From positions 434,001 through 498,000 of the forward strand of contig CAVOUI010000009.1 of assembly GCA_963699525.1 (NCBI GenBank): a stretch of 64,000 nt of DNA, in the 5' to 3' direction. Of this stretch, positions 26,867 through 36,294 are shown in pieces. This DNA comes from SG8-41 sp963699525 (GTDB lineage: Bacteria; Pseudomonadota; Gammaproteobacteria; Burkholderiales; SG8-41). The number at the start of each line of letters is the position of its first letter. Position 1 is the first letter of the stretch. Under the pieces are notes generated by a model. That model saw only the letters and a list, made by a program, of their open reading frames with translations, was not told where the DNA came from and did no database searches. The translations under genes were made by a program, and so were the position numbers.

Positions 26867-27616
26867 ATGAAAGTCCTGGTCACCGTCAAGCGCGTCATCG
26901 ATCCCCAGGTCAAGGTCCGGGTCAAGTCCGACGGCAGCGGCGTCGAGACCGCGAACGTCAAGATGGCGATGAACCCCTTTTGCGAGATCGCCGTCGAGCA
27001 GGCGGTGCGCATGAAGGAGGCGGGCATCGTGACCGAGATCGTCGCGGTCTCGATCGGCGCGCCGCAGTGCCAGGAAACGCTGCGCACCGCGATGGCGATG
27101 GGCGCCGACCGCGGCATCCTGGTCGAGACCGGCATCGAGGTGCAGCCGCTCGGGATCGCCAAGGTGCTGAAGGCGATCGTCGCGAAGGAGAGCCCGCGTC
27201 TCGTCATCATGGGCAAGCAGGGCGTGGACGACGACAACAACCAGTCGGGCCAGATGCTGGCCGCGCTGCTGAACTGGCCGCAGGGCGCGTTTATTTCCGG
27301 GATCACGATCAACGGGGACAGCGCCGATTGCGTGCGGGAGGTGGATGCCGGGCTCGAGAAGCTGACGCTGAAGCTCCCCGCCGTCGTGACGACCGACCTG
27401 CGGCTGAACGAGCCGCGCTACGTCACGCTGCCCAACATCATGAAGGCCAAGAAGAAGCCGCTCGAGGTGGTGAAGCCGGAGGCCCTCGGCGTGGACATCG
27501 CGCCAAGGGTGAAGATCCTCAAGGTGCAGGAGCCGCCCAAGCGGGGGGCCGGCGTGAAGGTCGCCGACGTGAAGGAACTGGTGGCGAAGCTGAAGAACGA
27601 GGCGAAGGTGATCTGA
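26867..27616 (+). CDS. etfB: Electron transfer flavoprotein beta subunit
   Basis: A 249-residue EtfB. It begins MKVLVTVKRVIDPQVKVRVK, with NPFCEIAVEQAVRMKEAG, and the AMP-binding signature GKQGVDDDNNQSGQMLAALL near residue 120. With EtfA it carries electrons from acyl-CoA dehydrogenases to the quinone pool. etfA begins on the base after its stop. An acyl-CoA dehydrogenase gene follows, the expected electron donor. Confidence 0.94.
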   Translation: MKVLVTVKRVIDPQVKVRVKSDGSGVETANVKMAMNPFCEIAVEQAVRMKEAGIVTEIVAVSIGAPQCQETLRTAMAMGADRGILVETGIEVQPLGIAKVLKAIVAKESPRLVIMGKQGVDDDNNQSGQMLAALLNWPQGAFISGITINGDSADCVREVDAGLEKLTLKLPAVVTTDLRLNEPRYVTLPNIMKAKKKPLEVVKPEALGVDIAPRVKILKVQEPPKRGAGVKVADVKELVAKLKNEAKVI

Positions 27617-28546
27617 ATGGCCGTTCTCGTCATTGCCGATCACGATAACGCCCATCTCAAGCCGGGCGTGACCAACGCGGTCACCGCGGCCGGCCGGATG
27701 GGGGCCCCGGTCACGATGCTGGTGGCGGGACACCAATGCGGCGCCATGGCGCAGGCCGCGGCGAAGATTGCGGGTGTGGCCAAGGTGCTGCTGTGCGACG
27801 CGCCGCAGTACGAGGGGCTGCTCGCGGAAAATCTCGCGGCGCTGATCGTGACCCTCGCCGCGAGCTACACGCACATCGTCGCGCCCGCCACCGGTCTCGG
27901 CAAGAACCTGATGCCGCGGGTGGCGGCGTTGCTCGACGTGCAGCAGGTGTCCGACATCAGCGCGGTCGAATCGCCCGACACCTTCGTGCGCCCGATCTAC
28001 GCCGGCAACGTGCTGGCGACGGTGCAGTCGGGCGACCGCATCAAGGTCGTCACGGTGCGGGGGACCGGGTTCGACGCGGCGGGGGAGAGCGCCGCGCCCG
28101 CGCCCATCGAGAAGCTCGCGCCGGCACCGGATGCCGGCCTGTCCAAGTTCAACGGACAGGAAGTGCACAAGTCGGACCGCCCCGAGCTGACCGCCGCGCG
28201 CATCATCGTGTCCGGCGGCCGCGGCATGGGCAGCGCGGAGAATTTCAGGATCCTGGAGGCGCTCGCTGACAAGCTGGGAGCGGCGGTCGGCGCCTCGCGC
28301 GCTGCGGTCGACTCGGGCTACGTTCCGAACGACCGCCAGGTCGGCCAGACCGGGAAGATCGTCGCGCCCGAGCTCTACATCGCGGTCGGCATCTCCGGCG
28401 CGATCCAGCACCTCGCGGGCATGAAGGACAGCAAGGTGATCGTCGCCATCAACAAGGATGCCGAGGCGCCGATCTTCGCCGTGGCGAACTACTGGCTGGT
28501 CGAGGATCTCTTCAAGGCCGTTCCGGAGCTTACCCAGGAACTCTGA
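27617..28546 (+). CDS. etfA: Electron transfer flavoprotein alpha subunit
   Basis: A 309-residue EtfA. The C-terminal FAD-binding domain contains SGGRGMGSAENF, GYVPNDRQVGQTGKIVAPE and AVGISGAIQHLAGM, followed by INKDAEAPIF. It pairs with EtfB encoded directly upstream. The usual ADYG motif after the FAD domain reads ANYW, a small departure whose effect is not predictable. Confidence 0.94.
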   Translation: MAVLVIADHDNAHLKPGVTNAVTAAGRMGAPVTMLVAGHQCGAMAQAAAKIAGVAKVLLCDAPQYEGLLAENLAALIVTLAASYTHIVAPATGLGKNLMPRVAALLDVQQVSDISAVESPDTFVRPIYAGNVLATVQSGDRIKVVTVRGTGFDAAGESAAPAPIEKLAPAPDAGLSKFNGQEVHKSDRPELTAARIIVSGGRGMGSAENFRILEALADKLGAAVGASRAAVDSGYVPNDRQVGQTGKIVAPELYIAVGISGAIQHLAGMKDSKVIVAINKDAEAPIFAVANYWLVEDLFKAVPELTQEL

Positions 28547-28554
28547 AGCCGGGC

Positions 28555-30346
28555 ATGTCCACCTACGCCGCCCCGCTGAAGGACATGCAGTTCGCGATCA
28601 CGGAACTCGCGGGGCTCTCCGAGATTTCCGCGCTCCCCGGCCACGCCGAGGTCAACGCCGAACTGGTGGAATCGGTGCTGAGCGAGGCCGCGAAGTTCGC
28701 GCGGGATGTGCTCGATCCCCTGAACCGGCGGGGCGACCAGCAGGGCGCGCGGCTTGCCGACGGCAAGGTCACCGCTCCTGCCGGGTTCAAGGAGGCGTAC
28801 CGCCAGTTCATCGAGGCCGGCTGGAACGGCCTCGGCGGGGAGCCCGAGTACGGGGGTCAGGGCTTGCCTCACCTCGTCGCGACGCCGGTCCAGGAGATCT
28901 GGAAGAGCGCGAACATGGCGCTGTGCCTCGCCCCGATGCTCACCGCGGGGGTGCTCGAGGCGCTGCGGATTCACGGCTCGCCGGAGCAGAAGGCGACCTA
29001 CCTCGGAAAGCTCACCTCGGGGACGTGGTCCGGCACCATGAACCTGACCGAGCCGCAGGCGGGCTCGGACCTGTCCGCGGTGCGCACGCGCGCGGTGCGC
29101 GAAGGCGATCATTACCGAATTCGCGGCACCAAGATCTTCATTACGTGGGGGGAGCACGACCTGACGGAGAACATCGTGCACCTCGTCCTCGCGCGCACGC
29201 CCGACGCGCCGGAAGGGGTGAAGGGGATCTCGCTCTTCATCGTGCCGAAGTTCCTGCCGGGACCCGGGCGGCGCGCCCGGCGCGAGAAACGAGATCCGCT
29301 GCGTTTCGATCGAGCACAAGCTCGGCATCCACGCGAGCCCGACCTGCGTGCTCGCTTACGGCGACGAGAAGGGCGCCATCGGCTACCTCGTGGGCGAGGA
29401 GAACCGCGGCCTCGAGTACATGTTCACGATGATGAACCACGCGCGGCTCGCGGTCGGCGTGGAGGGGGTCGCCCTCGGCGAGCGCGCCTACCAGCACGCG
29501 CTCGACCACGCCAGGACCCGCGTCCAGGGCCGGGCAATCGGCCAGAGGAGCGGCGACCGCGTCACCATCATCCACCATCCCGACGTGCGCCGGATGCTGC
29601 TGTCGATGCGTGCGCAAAACGAGGCCATGCGGGCGCTCACCTATTTCGCGGCGGCGACGCTCGACAAGGCGCGGTACCATCCCGATCCCGCGCAGAAACG
29701 GCGCAACCACGCGCTGCTCGACCTGCTGACGCCGATCGTGAAGGGCTGGTGCACGGAGCAGGGGGTGGAAGTTGCCTCGACCGGCATCCAGATCCACGGC
29801 GGCATGGGATTCGTCGAGGAAACGGGCGCCGCGCAGTATCTGCGCGACGCGCGCATCACGACGATCTACGAAGGCACGACCGGCATCCAGGCGAACGACC
29901 TCATCGGGCGGAAGGTTGCGCACGAGAAAGGGGCGACGGCGCTGGCGGTGATCGAAGCGTTGCGCGGGCTCGACGCGCCGCTCGGCAAGGGCGGGAGCGA
30001 CGTCGAGGGCCTGCGGACGAACCTGAAGGAAGCGGTGGACGGCCTCGAAAGCGCGACGCGCTGGCTGGTCGAAACCTATCCGCGGAATGCCAGCGCCGCC
30101 GCCGCGGTGGCGGTGCCCTATCTCAAGCTCTTCGGCACGGTGGCGGGCGGCTGGATGATGGCGCGCGCGGCGCTGGTTGCGCGTGAGAAGCTGCGGCAGC
30201 CCGACGCCGACCGGGATTTCCTCGAGGCGAAGCTTGCGACCGCGCGCTTCTACGCCGAGCACGAATTGCCGAGGGCGCTTCCGCTCGCGCGCGAGGTGAT
30301 TCGCGGCGCCGACAGCGTGCTGGCGCTCGAGGTTAATCGTTTCTGA
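28555..30346 (+). CDS. Acyl-CoA dehydrogenase, long DmdC-like form (one frameshift)
   Basis: An FAD-dependent acyl-CoA dehydrogenase of the ~596-residue class with a C-terminal extension (DmdC and relatives). The N-terminal part shows GWNGLGGEPEYGGQGLPH, GTMNLTEPQAGSDL and the FIVPKF end of the middle domain. The next frame then continues NEIRCVSIEHKLGIHASPTC, EENRGLEYMFTMMN, and IYEGTTGIQANDLIGRK near the catalytic region. An extra G in the GGG at 29259-29261 accounts for the shift; without it the protein is 596 residues. It follows etfA by eight bases and probably donates electrons to it. The substrate is unknown; it could act on the acyl-CoA made by the ligase at 20504-22147. Confidence 0.88.
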
Positions 30347-30392
30347 GAACGCCGGTCAGCGCGTCATCCAGGCGCGACTCCGGGGAGCTTGC

Positions 30393-31214
30393 GTGGGCAC
30401 CGTCCGAAACATCATCAAGGCATCCATGCGCGCGGGCGTGGCGGGGATGCTGCTGGGCGCGCTTGCCGGAACGGCGGGTGCCGCGGAGCCTCAACTGGTC
30501 TCGTTTCGCAGCGGTGATCTCGAGCTGCGCGGCTTCATTTTCAAGCCGGAGGGCAACGGGCCGTTTCCGGCCGTGCTTTACAACCACGGCAGTGAAAAGC
30601 TGCCCGGCAGCAAGCCCGGGATCGGCAATTTTTTCGCAAGCCACGGCTACGTGATGTTCGTGCCCCACCGCCGCGGCCAGGGACGGTCGCCGGGCGGCTA
30701 CATCATGGATGAGCTCCGGGGCGCCGGCACCCTGCGCGGACAGATGCTGGTAAGGCTGAACGACCAGCACCAGCAAGACGTCTTGGCGGCGCTCGCTTTC
30801 CTCAAGAACCTGCCGTACGTGGACGCCGGCAACATCGTGGTCACGGGATGCTCCTTCGGCGGGATACAGACCCTGCTCACGGCGGAAAAAGATGTCGGGC
30901 TGCGAGCGGCGATTCCGTTCGCGGCCGCGGCCATGACATGGCGAGAATCAAGTGAGATGCAGGAACGGTTGCTCGCGGCCGTCAGGCGGGCGACCGTCCC
31001 GATATTCCTGATCCAGGCCGAGAACGATTACGACCTCAGCCCGACGCGCGAGCTGTCCAGGGAAATGGAGCGGTCAGGCAAGGCGTATCGTGCCAAAATC
31101 TTTCCGCCCTACGGCGAATCGCAGAGCGACGGGCACGGCGGATTCTGCGGGCGGGGAGTGGACGTCTGGGGCAACGATGTTCTAGAGTTCATCGCTTCGA
31201 ACCTGCGCCGCTGA
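30393..31214 (+). CDS. Exported dienelactone hydrolase-like alpha/beta hydrolase
   Basis: A 273-residue alpha/beta hydrolase with an N-terminal signal peptide (hydrophobic MRAGVAGMLLGALAGTAGAA). The nucleophile elbow is GCSFGG, with cysteine in place of serine as in dienelactone hydrolase. The acid is likely in AENDYD and the histidine in DGHGGF. PHRRGQGRSPGG resembles exported hydrolases of the DLH group. The start is GTG 30393 with CGGGGAG upstream; the ATG at 30426 would leave a shorter signal peptide. The substrate is unknown. Confidence 0.75.
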   Translation: MGTVRNIIKASMRAGVAGMLLGALAGTAGAAEPQLVSFRSGDLELRGFIFKPEGNGPFPAVLYNHGSEKLPGSKPGIGNFFASHGYVMFVPHRRGQGRSPGGYIMDELRGAGTLRGQMLVRLNDQHQQDVLAALAFLKNLPYVDAGNIVVTGCSFGGIQTLLTAEKDVGLRAAIPFAAAAMTWRESSEMQERLLAAVRRATVPIFLIQAENDYDLSPTRELSREMERSGKAYRAKIFPPYGESQSDGHGGFCGRGVDVWGNDVLEFIASNLRR

Positions 31215-31240
31215 TTCCGGATTGGGTCAAGGAGAAGGCA

Positions 31241-32048
31241 TTGAGTTCTACCCCCTTGTTGTCGAACCCCCTCGCAGAGCGCCTGCGCAGGGGCGAGCTG
31301 GGCCTGACTCTCATGATCCGCCACGCGCGCACGGTGGACATCGCGCTCGCGGCGAAGGCATGCGGCTTCGACGGCCTGTTCTTCGACCTGCAGCACGGCG
31401 TCATTCCGGAGCACGAGATCTCGCAGATGGCCGTCGCCGCGATGAACGCCGGCGTGACGCCGCTCGTGCGCGTGCCGGAGAAGGACTATGCCGCGGCGCT
31501 CCGGATGCTGGACAACGGCGCGCTCGGCATCGTCATGCCCGAGGTGACCACGGCGGAGGACGCGCGGCTGTCGGTCGCCGCGTGCAAGTTCCCGCCCGTG
31601 GGCAACCGCGGCGCGTTCGGCAGCTGGGCGCACTTCGGCTACCGCAGCCTGCCGGCGGCCGACATGCGCAAGGCGTTCAACGACGCGACGCTGCTCGTCC
31701 TCATGGTCGAGAGCAAGGCGGCGATCGATAACATCGAGGCCATCGCCGCGGTGCCGGGGGCGGACGTGATCCACATCGGCACCAACGATCTCTCGACCGA
31801 CCTCGGGCACCCCGGCGAGCTCGCGCATCCCGAGGTCATGGCCGCGATCGAGCGCGTGGTCAGGGCGTGCCGCGCGCACGGCAAAGTTCGCGGGCGTGGG
31901 CGGGTTGACCGGCGGCGATGCGGTGAAGAGCCTGCCGCAGGTGGTGAAGCTCGGAGCGCGCTTCATCACCTCCGCGAGCGAGTGGAACCTCATGCTGGCG
32001 GCGGGAGCCGAGCGCGTCAGGTCCCTGCGCGCGTTGCCGCTCGGCTAG
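31241..32048 (+). CDS. HpcH/HpaI aldolase family protein (one frameshift)
   Basis: A metal-dependent class II aldolase/lyase acting on 2-keto-3-deoxy-type or citramalyl-type acids. Family blocks are GFDGLFFDLQHGVIPEHEI, GIVMPEVTTAEDA, GNRGAFGSWAHFGYR, and VESKAAIDNIEAI leading to IHIGTNDLS. The start is TTG at 31241, six bases after a strong AAGGAG. At about 31884 an extra A (CAAAG for CAAG) throws the frame. Without it the sequence continues KFAGVGGLTGGDAVKSLPQ and ends RALPLG with TAG at 32046-32048, giving 268 residues. It precedes a TTT receptor and a cupin gene, a typical setting for carboxylic-acid catabolism. Confidence 0.85.
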
Positions 32049-32079
32049 ATAAGTGAGAACATCCAGAGGGAGGAAGCCG

Positions 32080-33060
32080 ATGGAAAACTAGACGATACGT
32101 GTCGTACTGCTGCTTTGGGCCGTGGTTTGCGCCGCGACGGCCGGCCCGGCGGCGGGCCAGGCCTATCCCGAACGGCCGATCCGCATGATTGCGCCGTACC
32201 CGCCCGGGGGCACTTCGGACATCGTGGCGCGCATCGTCGGACAGACGCTCTTCGAAGCGTGGGGCGCGCGCGTCGTGGTGGACAACCGCCCGGGCGCGAG
32301 CGGCAGCCTCGGCACGGAAATCGCGGCCAAGTCCAACGCGGACGGTTACACGATGTTGATCGGCAGCGTCGCCCCGATCGTGTTGAACCCCCTTTTCTAC
32401 CCGAAGATCGGCTACCAGTCGCTGCGTGATTTCACGCCGGTATCGCTGATCGGCGCCGCCCCGCAACTCATCGTGGTCAACCCGGCTCTGCCGGTGAAGT
32501 CGATCAAGGACCTGATCGCGCTCGCGAAGTCCAGCAAGGACGGGCTCAACTTCGGCAGCGGCGGCATCGGCACGCTTCCCCATCTCGGCGGCGAGATGTT
32601 CAAGGTCATGACCGGAACGAACATGGTGCACATCTCCTACAAGGGCGCCATTCTCACGATCCCGGACCTGCTTGGGGGACGGTTGCATGTCGTGTTCTCC
32701 GATATGCCAATCGCTCTGCCGCACGCCAATTCGGGTAAGCTGCGGGCCATTGCGGTGACCAGTTCAAAGCGGTTCGGGCTCGCGCCGGGCATTCCGACCG
32801 CGGTCGAATCCGGCCTGCCGGGCCTGGTGCTGGACAACTGGTGGGGACTGCTGGTGATGAAGGGCACGCCGCAGAGCGTCGTCGGCAAGATCAACGCCGG
32901 CATCGTGCAGGGACTGCAGCAAGCGGACGTCAAGGAACGCTACCGGGGACAGGGGCTCGAAGCGGTGACCAGCACGCCGCAGGGATTCACCGAGGTCATC
33001 AAGTCCGACCACGCGAAATACGTGAAGCTCATCAAGGATGCCGGCATCAAGATCGAATGA
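32080..33060 (+). CDS. Bug-type TTT extracytoplasmic receptor with an amber codon near its start
   Basis: A tripartite tricarboxylate receptor: YPERPIRMIAPYPPGGTSD, VVDNRPGASGSLGTEIAAK, and a VHISYKG block before a predicted ligand loop. The well-placed ATG at 32080 has GAGGAAG upstream but reads ATG GAA AAC TAG. After that TAG the same frame continues TIRVVLLLWAVVCAATAG, a good signal peptide, into the mature protein. The first downstream start, GTG 32122, would cut off most of the signal peptide. Either the TAG is a sequence error or the gene is inactivated. Otherwise the protein is full length (about 312 residues from 32122). Confidence 0.82.
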
Positions 33061-33080
33061 CCTCGACAGGAGAGTTGCGA

Positions 33081-33608
33081 ATGGCAGCGAAGACGGCGAA
33101 GAAGACGAAAACCGCGGGGATGGCGAAAAAGCCCGCGGCCGCGGAAGGTTTCGACCGCACGTTCAAGGCGATCTACGACCGCGACATCCCGTGGCAAAGC
33201 GACGATGTGCTCGGAATTTTGAAGTTACCCCCCGGCGTGCAGGTGAAGGTGCTGAACTACGACCCGGTGATGAAGCGCATCGACATGAAGCACCGCTTTC
33301 CTCCGGGCTACGTCGAGCCCGCGCACACGCACAAGAGCTGGCACTCGATCCTGGTCACCAAGGGCCGCATGTGCGTCGCGGGCAAGGACCTGCGCCCCGG
33401 CGACTACGTGTTCGGCTGGGACATTCCCCACGGGCCCTACGAATATCCCGACGGCTGCGAGGTGTTCATCGTCTACATGGGCGATCCGACGCATAACTGG
33501 GAAAAGGCCGGCCTGCTCAAGCACCAGAACGTCTGGCAGGCGGAGACCGACGAAGGCAAGAAGGGCGTCGTGGCGCACATCGAGAAGCGCAAGGCCGGCA
33601 AGGTCTAG
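33081..33608 (+). CDS. Cupin domain protein
   Basis: A 175-residue single-domain cupin. After a Lys/Ala-rich N terminus (AAKTAKKTKTAGMAKKPAAA) the barrel shows PGYVEPAHTHKSWHSILVTKG, with the metal-binding HxH, and a second motif PGDYVFGWDIPHGPYEYPDG. Such proteins are often dioxygenases, isomerases or sensors of small acids. The start at ATG 33081 has AGGAGAG upstream. It follows the TTT receptor by 20 bases. The exact role is unknown. Confidence 0.75.
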   Translation: MAAKTAKKTKTAGMAKKPAAAEGFDRTFKAIYDRDIPWQSDDVLGILKLPPGVQVKVLNYDPVMKRIDMKHRFPPGYVEPAHTHKSWHSILVTKGRMCVAGKDLRPGDYVFGWDIPHGPYEYPDGCEVFIVYMGDPTHNWEKAGLLKHQNVWQAETDEGKKGVVAHIEKRKAGKV

Positions 33609-34516
33609 AGCAGGGCGAACACCTCCGCTCCGAAGCGGCTCCGCGCCTCGTCGTGCACGGGCTTCACGGCGCGAACGAATGCGGCGCGCTGGTCCGCGGT
33701 CAATTCCACGAATTCGCAGCCTTCGGCTTCGAGCGCCTTGCGGGCGGTCTCCTCTTCCGCGACGGCGAACTTCCGCTGCAGAGCGACGGCCTCCCGCGCG
33801 GCACTCTGGATTGCCTGGCGGAGCCGCTCCGGCCAGCTCTCGAATGCCGCGCGGCAGAGGTAGAGCCCGCGCGACATGTAGCAGTGGTTCGTGAGCGTCA
33901 CGTAGCGGTGGACTTTGTGGCAGCCGTAGGTCACGGTGTTCGCGAACGGATTCTCCTGGGCGTCCACGGCGCCGGTCCGGACCGCCTCGAGCCCCTCCTT
34001 GAGATCGCACGGGTACGGAACCGCGCCGAGCGCCGCAAACGTTCGCGCGTGCATCGGGCTTGGCATCAGGCGGATCCGCATCTGCGCCATGTCCGCGGGC
34101 GTTCGCACCGGCCGCAGGCGGTTCGTGACGTGGCGGTAGCCATTCTCGAAGTAGCCGAGCACGCGGAAGGCGTAGCGCTCCTCGATCTTGCGGCTCAGGT
34201 ACGCGCCCAGAGCGCCGTCCATTGCGCTCCGCGCGTGCGCGAGGTCGCGAAACAGGAAGGGAAGGTCCGCAAATTCCAGCTCGGGCACCTTGTCGGTCAG
34301 ATAGCTCGTGGACTGGTAGGTGAGCGTCAGTATTCCCTGCTCGGTCATCCAGAGCAGGTCGCCGCCCTGGTAGCCGAAATCGAGAATATTCCAGACGTAC
34401 TTGATGTCCACGGCGTCGCCGAACTCGGCCTGCAGCCGGTCGCCGATCGCCTTCAGGCCGCGGCTGTGGCTCGTCTGCGGCGGCCCGTAGCCGCCCATGA
34501 CGATCCGGGTCGTCAC
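33605..34516 (-). CDS. TRAP receptor-like (DctP) protein without a signal peptide
   Basis: A 303-residue DctP-family protein, normally a periplasmic binding protein for acids. Family features are YVWNILDFGYQGGDLLWM, LPFLFRDLAHARSAMDG, NGYRHVTNRLRPVRTPADM (with the arginine that binds ligand carboxylates) and VDAQENPF. The only start that fits is GTG 34516, overlapping the LOG-family stop (GTGA), and the protein then begins TTRIVMGGYGPP. There is no hydrophobic export signal and no DctQM genes adjoin it. It may act in the cytoplasm as a binding or sensing protein, or the export signal may have been lost. Confidence 0.72.
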   Translation of the reverse strand: MTTRIVMGGYGPPQTSHSRGLKAIGDRLQAEFGDAVDIKYVWNILDFGYQGGDLLWMTEQGILTLTYQSTSYLTDKVPELEFADLPFLFRDLAHARSAMDGALGAYLSRKIEERYAFRVLGYFENGYRHVTNRLRPVRTPADMAQMRIRLMPSPMHARTFAALGAVPYPCDLKEGLEAVRTGAVDAQENPFANTVTYGCHKVHRYVTLTNHCYMSRGLYLCRAAFESWPERLRQAIQSAAREAVALQRKFAVAEEETARKALEAEGCEFVELTADQRAAFVRAVKPVHDEARSRFGAEVFALL

Positions 34517-35329
34517 AACATGGGGCCGGGCTGGCCGAGGGCGTACTCGGTGAGGTGCCGGACGATCCAGTCGTAGGCATCGTCCACCGAATCGGTGTGG
34601 TGCATCAGCTCGAGGTCGCGCGCGTTGATCGTGCCGTGGCGCACGAGCGCATCGAAATTCACCACCTGCCGCCAGTACTCGGTGCCGAAAACGACCATCG
34701 GCAGCGGCTTGCGCATCTTGCGCGTCTGCATGAGCGTCAGCAGCTCGAACATCTCGTCGAGCGTGCCGAACCCTCCCGGGAACACGATCACGGCCTTCGC
34801 GAGGTAGGCGAACCAGAACTTGCGCATGAAGAAGTAGTGAAAGTGGAACTGCAGCTCGCGGGTGACGAAGGGGTTGCCGAACTCCTCGGCCGGGAGCGAA
34901 ATGGTGAGGCCGACATTCATGCCGCGCGCCTCGGCCGCGCCGCGGTTCGCCGCCTCCATGATGCCCGGGCCGCCGCCGGTGCACACCACGAAGCGCCGCT
35001 CGTTCGAGTCGAGTCCCTTGCGACCACTGCGTCAGCCGGAAGGCGAGCTCGCGCGCGGCTTCGTAGTAGACCGCCATCCGGACCGCCTCGCGCGCCGTCT
35101 CGAGGTCGCCGTCGCCGTGTTCCGCCTTGCGCAGCGCCTCCTCGGCCTGCTCGCGCGACTTGATCCGCGCCGACCCCATGAACACGATGGTGTCGTCGAC
35201 GTGCAGGCGCTCGAAGCGGCTCTTCGGCTCGAGATACTCCGACAGGATGCGCAGGGAGCGGCCTTCCCTGCTGTTCACGAACGAGGGGTTGGCGTAGGCC
35301 TTGGCGTTGTGGTGGCGGCGTTCGGCCAT
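34513..35329 (-). CDS. LOG family protein, cytokinin riboside 5'-monophosphate phosphoribohydrolase-like (one frameshift)
   Basis: A LOG/TIGR00730-type nucleotide phosphoribohydrolase of about 271 residues. The N-terminal part has VDDTIVFMGSARIKS and ARELAFRLTQWSQG. The next frame continues VCTGGGPGIMEAANRGAAEA and VFPGGFGTLDEMFELLT, the two diagnostic motifs (PGGxGTxxE). An extra A in CAAGGG near 35018 causes the shift; removing it restores SQGLDSNERRF. The stop overlaps the GTG of the DctP-like gene. LOG proteins hydrolyse nucleoside 5'-monophosphates to free base and ribose 5-phosphate. Confidence 0.85.
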
Positions 35330-35340
35330 CGGCAGGCCCG

Positions 35341-36198
35341 TTATTCGGGTATCGAGCCGAGGAGGTACATTACCTTGATGACCGGCCCGGGCTCGCCGAA
35401 CTGGCGAAACCAGCGGCCGAAAATCTCGGTGATTTCGCCGCTGCTGTAGAGATGAGACAGCCCGGTGTTCACGGCGAGGCGGAAGTCGGCATCGCCGCGC
35501 GGCAGCACGATGCCGTACGGCTCGAAGGACAGCTCGTCGGGAAGAAGCAGGAGCGATTTCGAGTCGCGGGCCTTGTTACCCACCCCGACCAGCAGGAGCT
35601 TGTCGCTCGCGAACGCATCCGCCTTGCCGTCCTCGAGAGCGGCAAACGCTTCGTCACGCGTCGGGAAGGCCAGCACGGTTGCGTTGATCTCGCGGCGGGC
35701 CAGCTGCGCCTTGACCGCGCGCTCGTTGGTGGTACCGGAAACCACGGCAATACTCTTGCCGGACAGGTCGGACAGCGAGCGCACGCCGGAGGCGGCCTTG
35801 ACCAGCAGCCCGGTGGACTCGATGAAAATGTAGCTGGAGAAGTCCACCAGCTTCAGGCGCGAGAGCGTCACGGTGCTCGAGCCGCATTCCATATCGGCTT
35901 GCCCCTTGGCGACGGCGTCGAAGCGGGTCTGAACCGTGACCGGCAGCCACTTCACCTGAAGTCCCTGCACCTTGATCTGGCGCTCGATCGAATTCACCAC
36001 CCGCTTGCACAAGTCGATGGAAAAACCGACCACCTGCTGCTTGTCGTCTGTGAACGAGAACGGGCTCGCGTCGGAGCGATAGGCAATGGTGATGGTCTTG
36101 GTGTCCGCGATCTTCTTCAGCCGGCCGTCGGGTTTCTGGGAATGGGCGGCGCCTGCGGCGAGGAACAGCGCGAGCGCGAGCGTGATCGTTCGAATCAT
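35341..36198 (-). CDS. Amino-acid-type ABC substrate-binding protein
   Basis: A 285-residue family 3 solute-binding protein. The signal peptide is MIRTITLALALFLAAGAAHS. YRSDASPFSFTDDKQQVVGFSIDLCK begins the ligand domain. TRFDAVAKGQADMECGSSTV and GKSIAVVSGTT are glutamate/aspartate-binding (GltI-like) landmarks. No permease or ATPase genes lie next to it, so it is an orphan receptor here. It starts 11 bases upstream of the LOG gene on the same strand and could be co-transcribed with it. Confidence 0.85.
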   Translation of the reverse strand: MIRTITLALALFLAAGAAHSQKPDGRLKKIADTKTITIAYRSDASPFSFTDDKQQVVGFSIDLCKRVVNSIERQIKVQGLQVKWLPVTVQTRFDAVAKGQADMECGSSTVTLSRLKLVDFSSYIFIESTGLLVKAASGVRSLSDLSGKSIAVVSGTTNERAVKAQLARREINATVLAFPTRDEAFAALEDGKADAFASDKLLLVGVGNKARDSKSLLLLPDELSFEPYGIVLPRGDADFRLAVNTGLSHLYSSGEITEIFGRWFRQFGEPGPVIKVMYLLGSIPE

Positions 36199-36265
36199 GG
36201 ATTCTCCCCGGGGGATACTTCGATCGGAACGCCCGACGATACCGGCAAATCAAGACGGAGGCAAT

Positions 36266-36294
36266 CCAGAGCCTATTGTTGAGATAGGCTCTGG
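36266..36294 (-). terminator. Perfect 11-bp hairpin after the fused ligase gene
   Basis: CCAGAGCCTAT, a seven-base loop TGTTGAG, then ATAGGCTCTGG, a perfect inverted repeat. It begins one base past the stop of the fused ligase gene (minus strand) and lies upstream of the binding-protein gene. No T-tract follows on either side, so termination is plausible but not certain. Confidence 0.5.
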
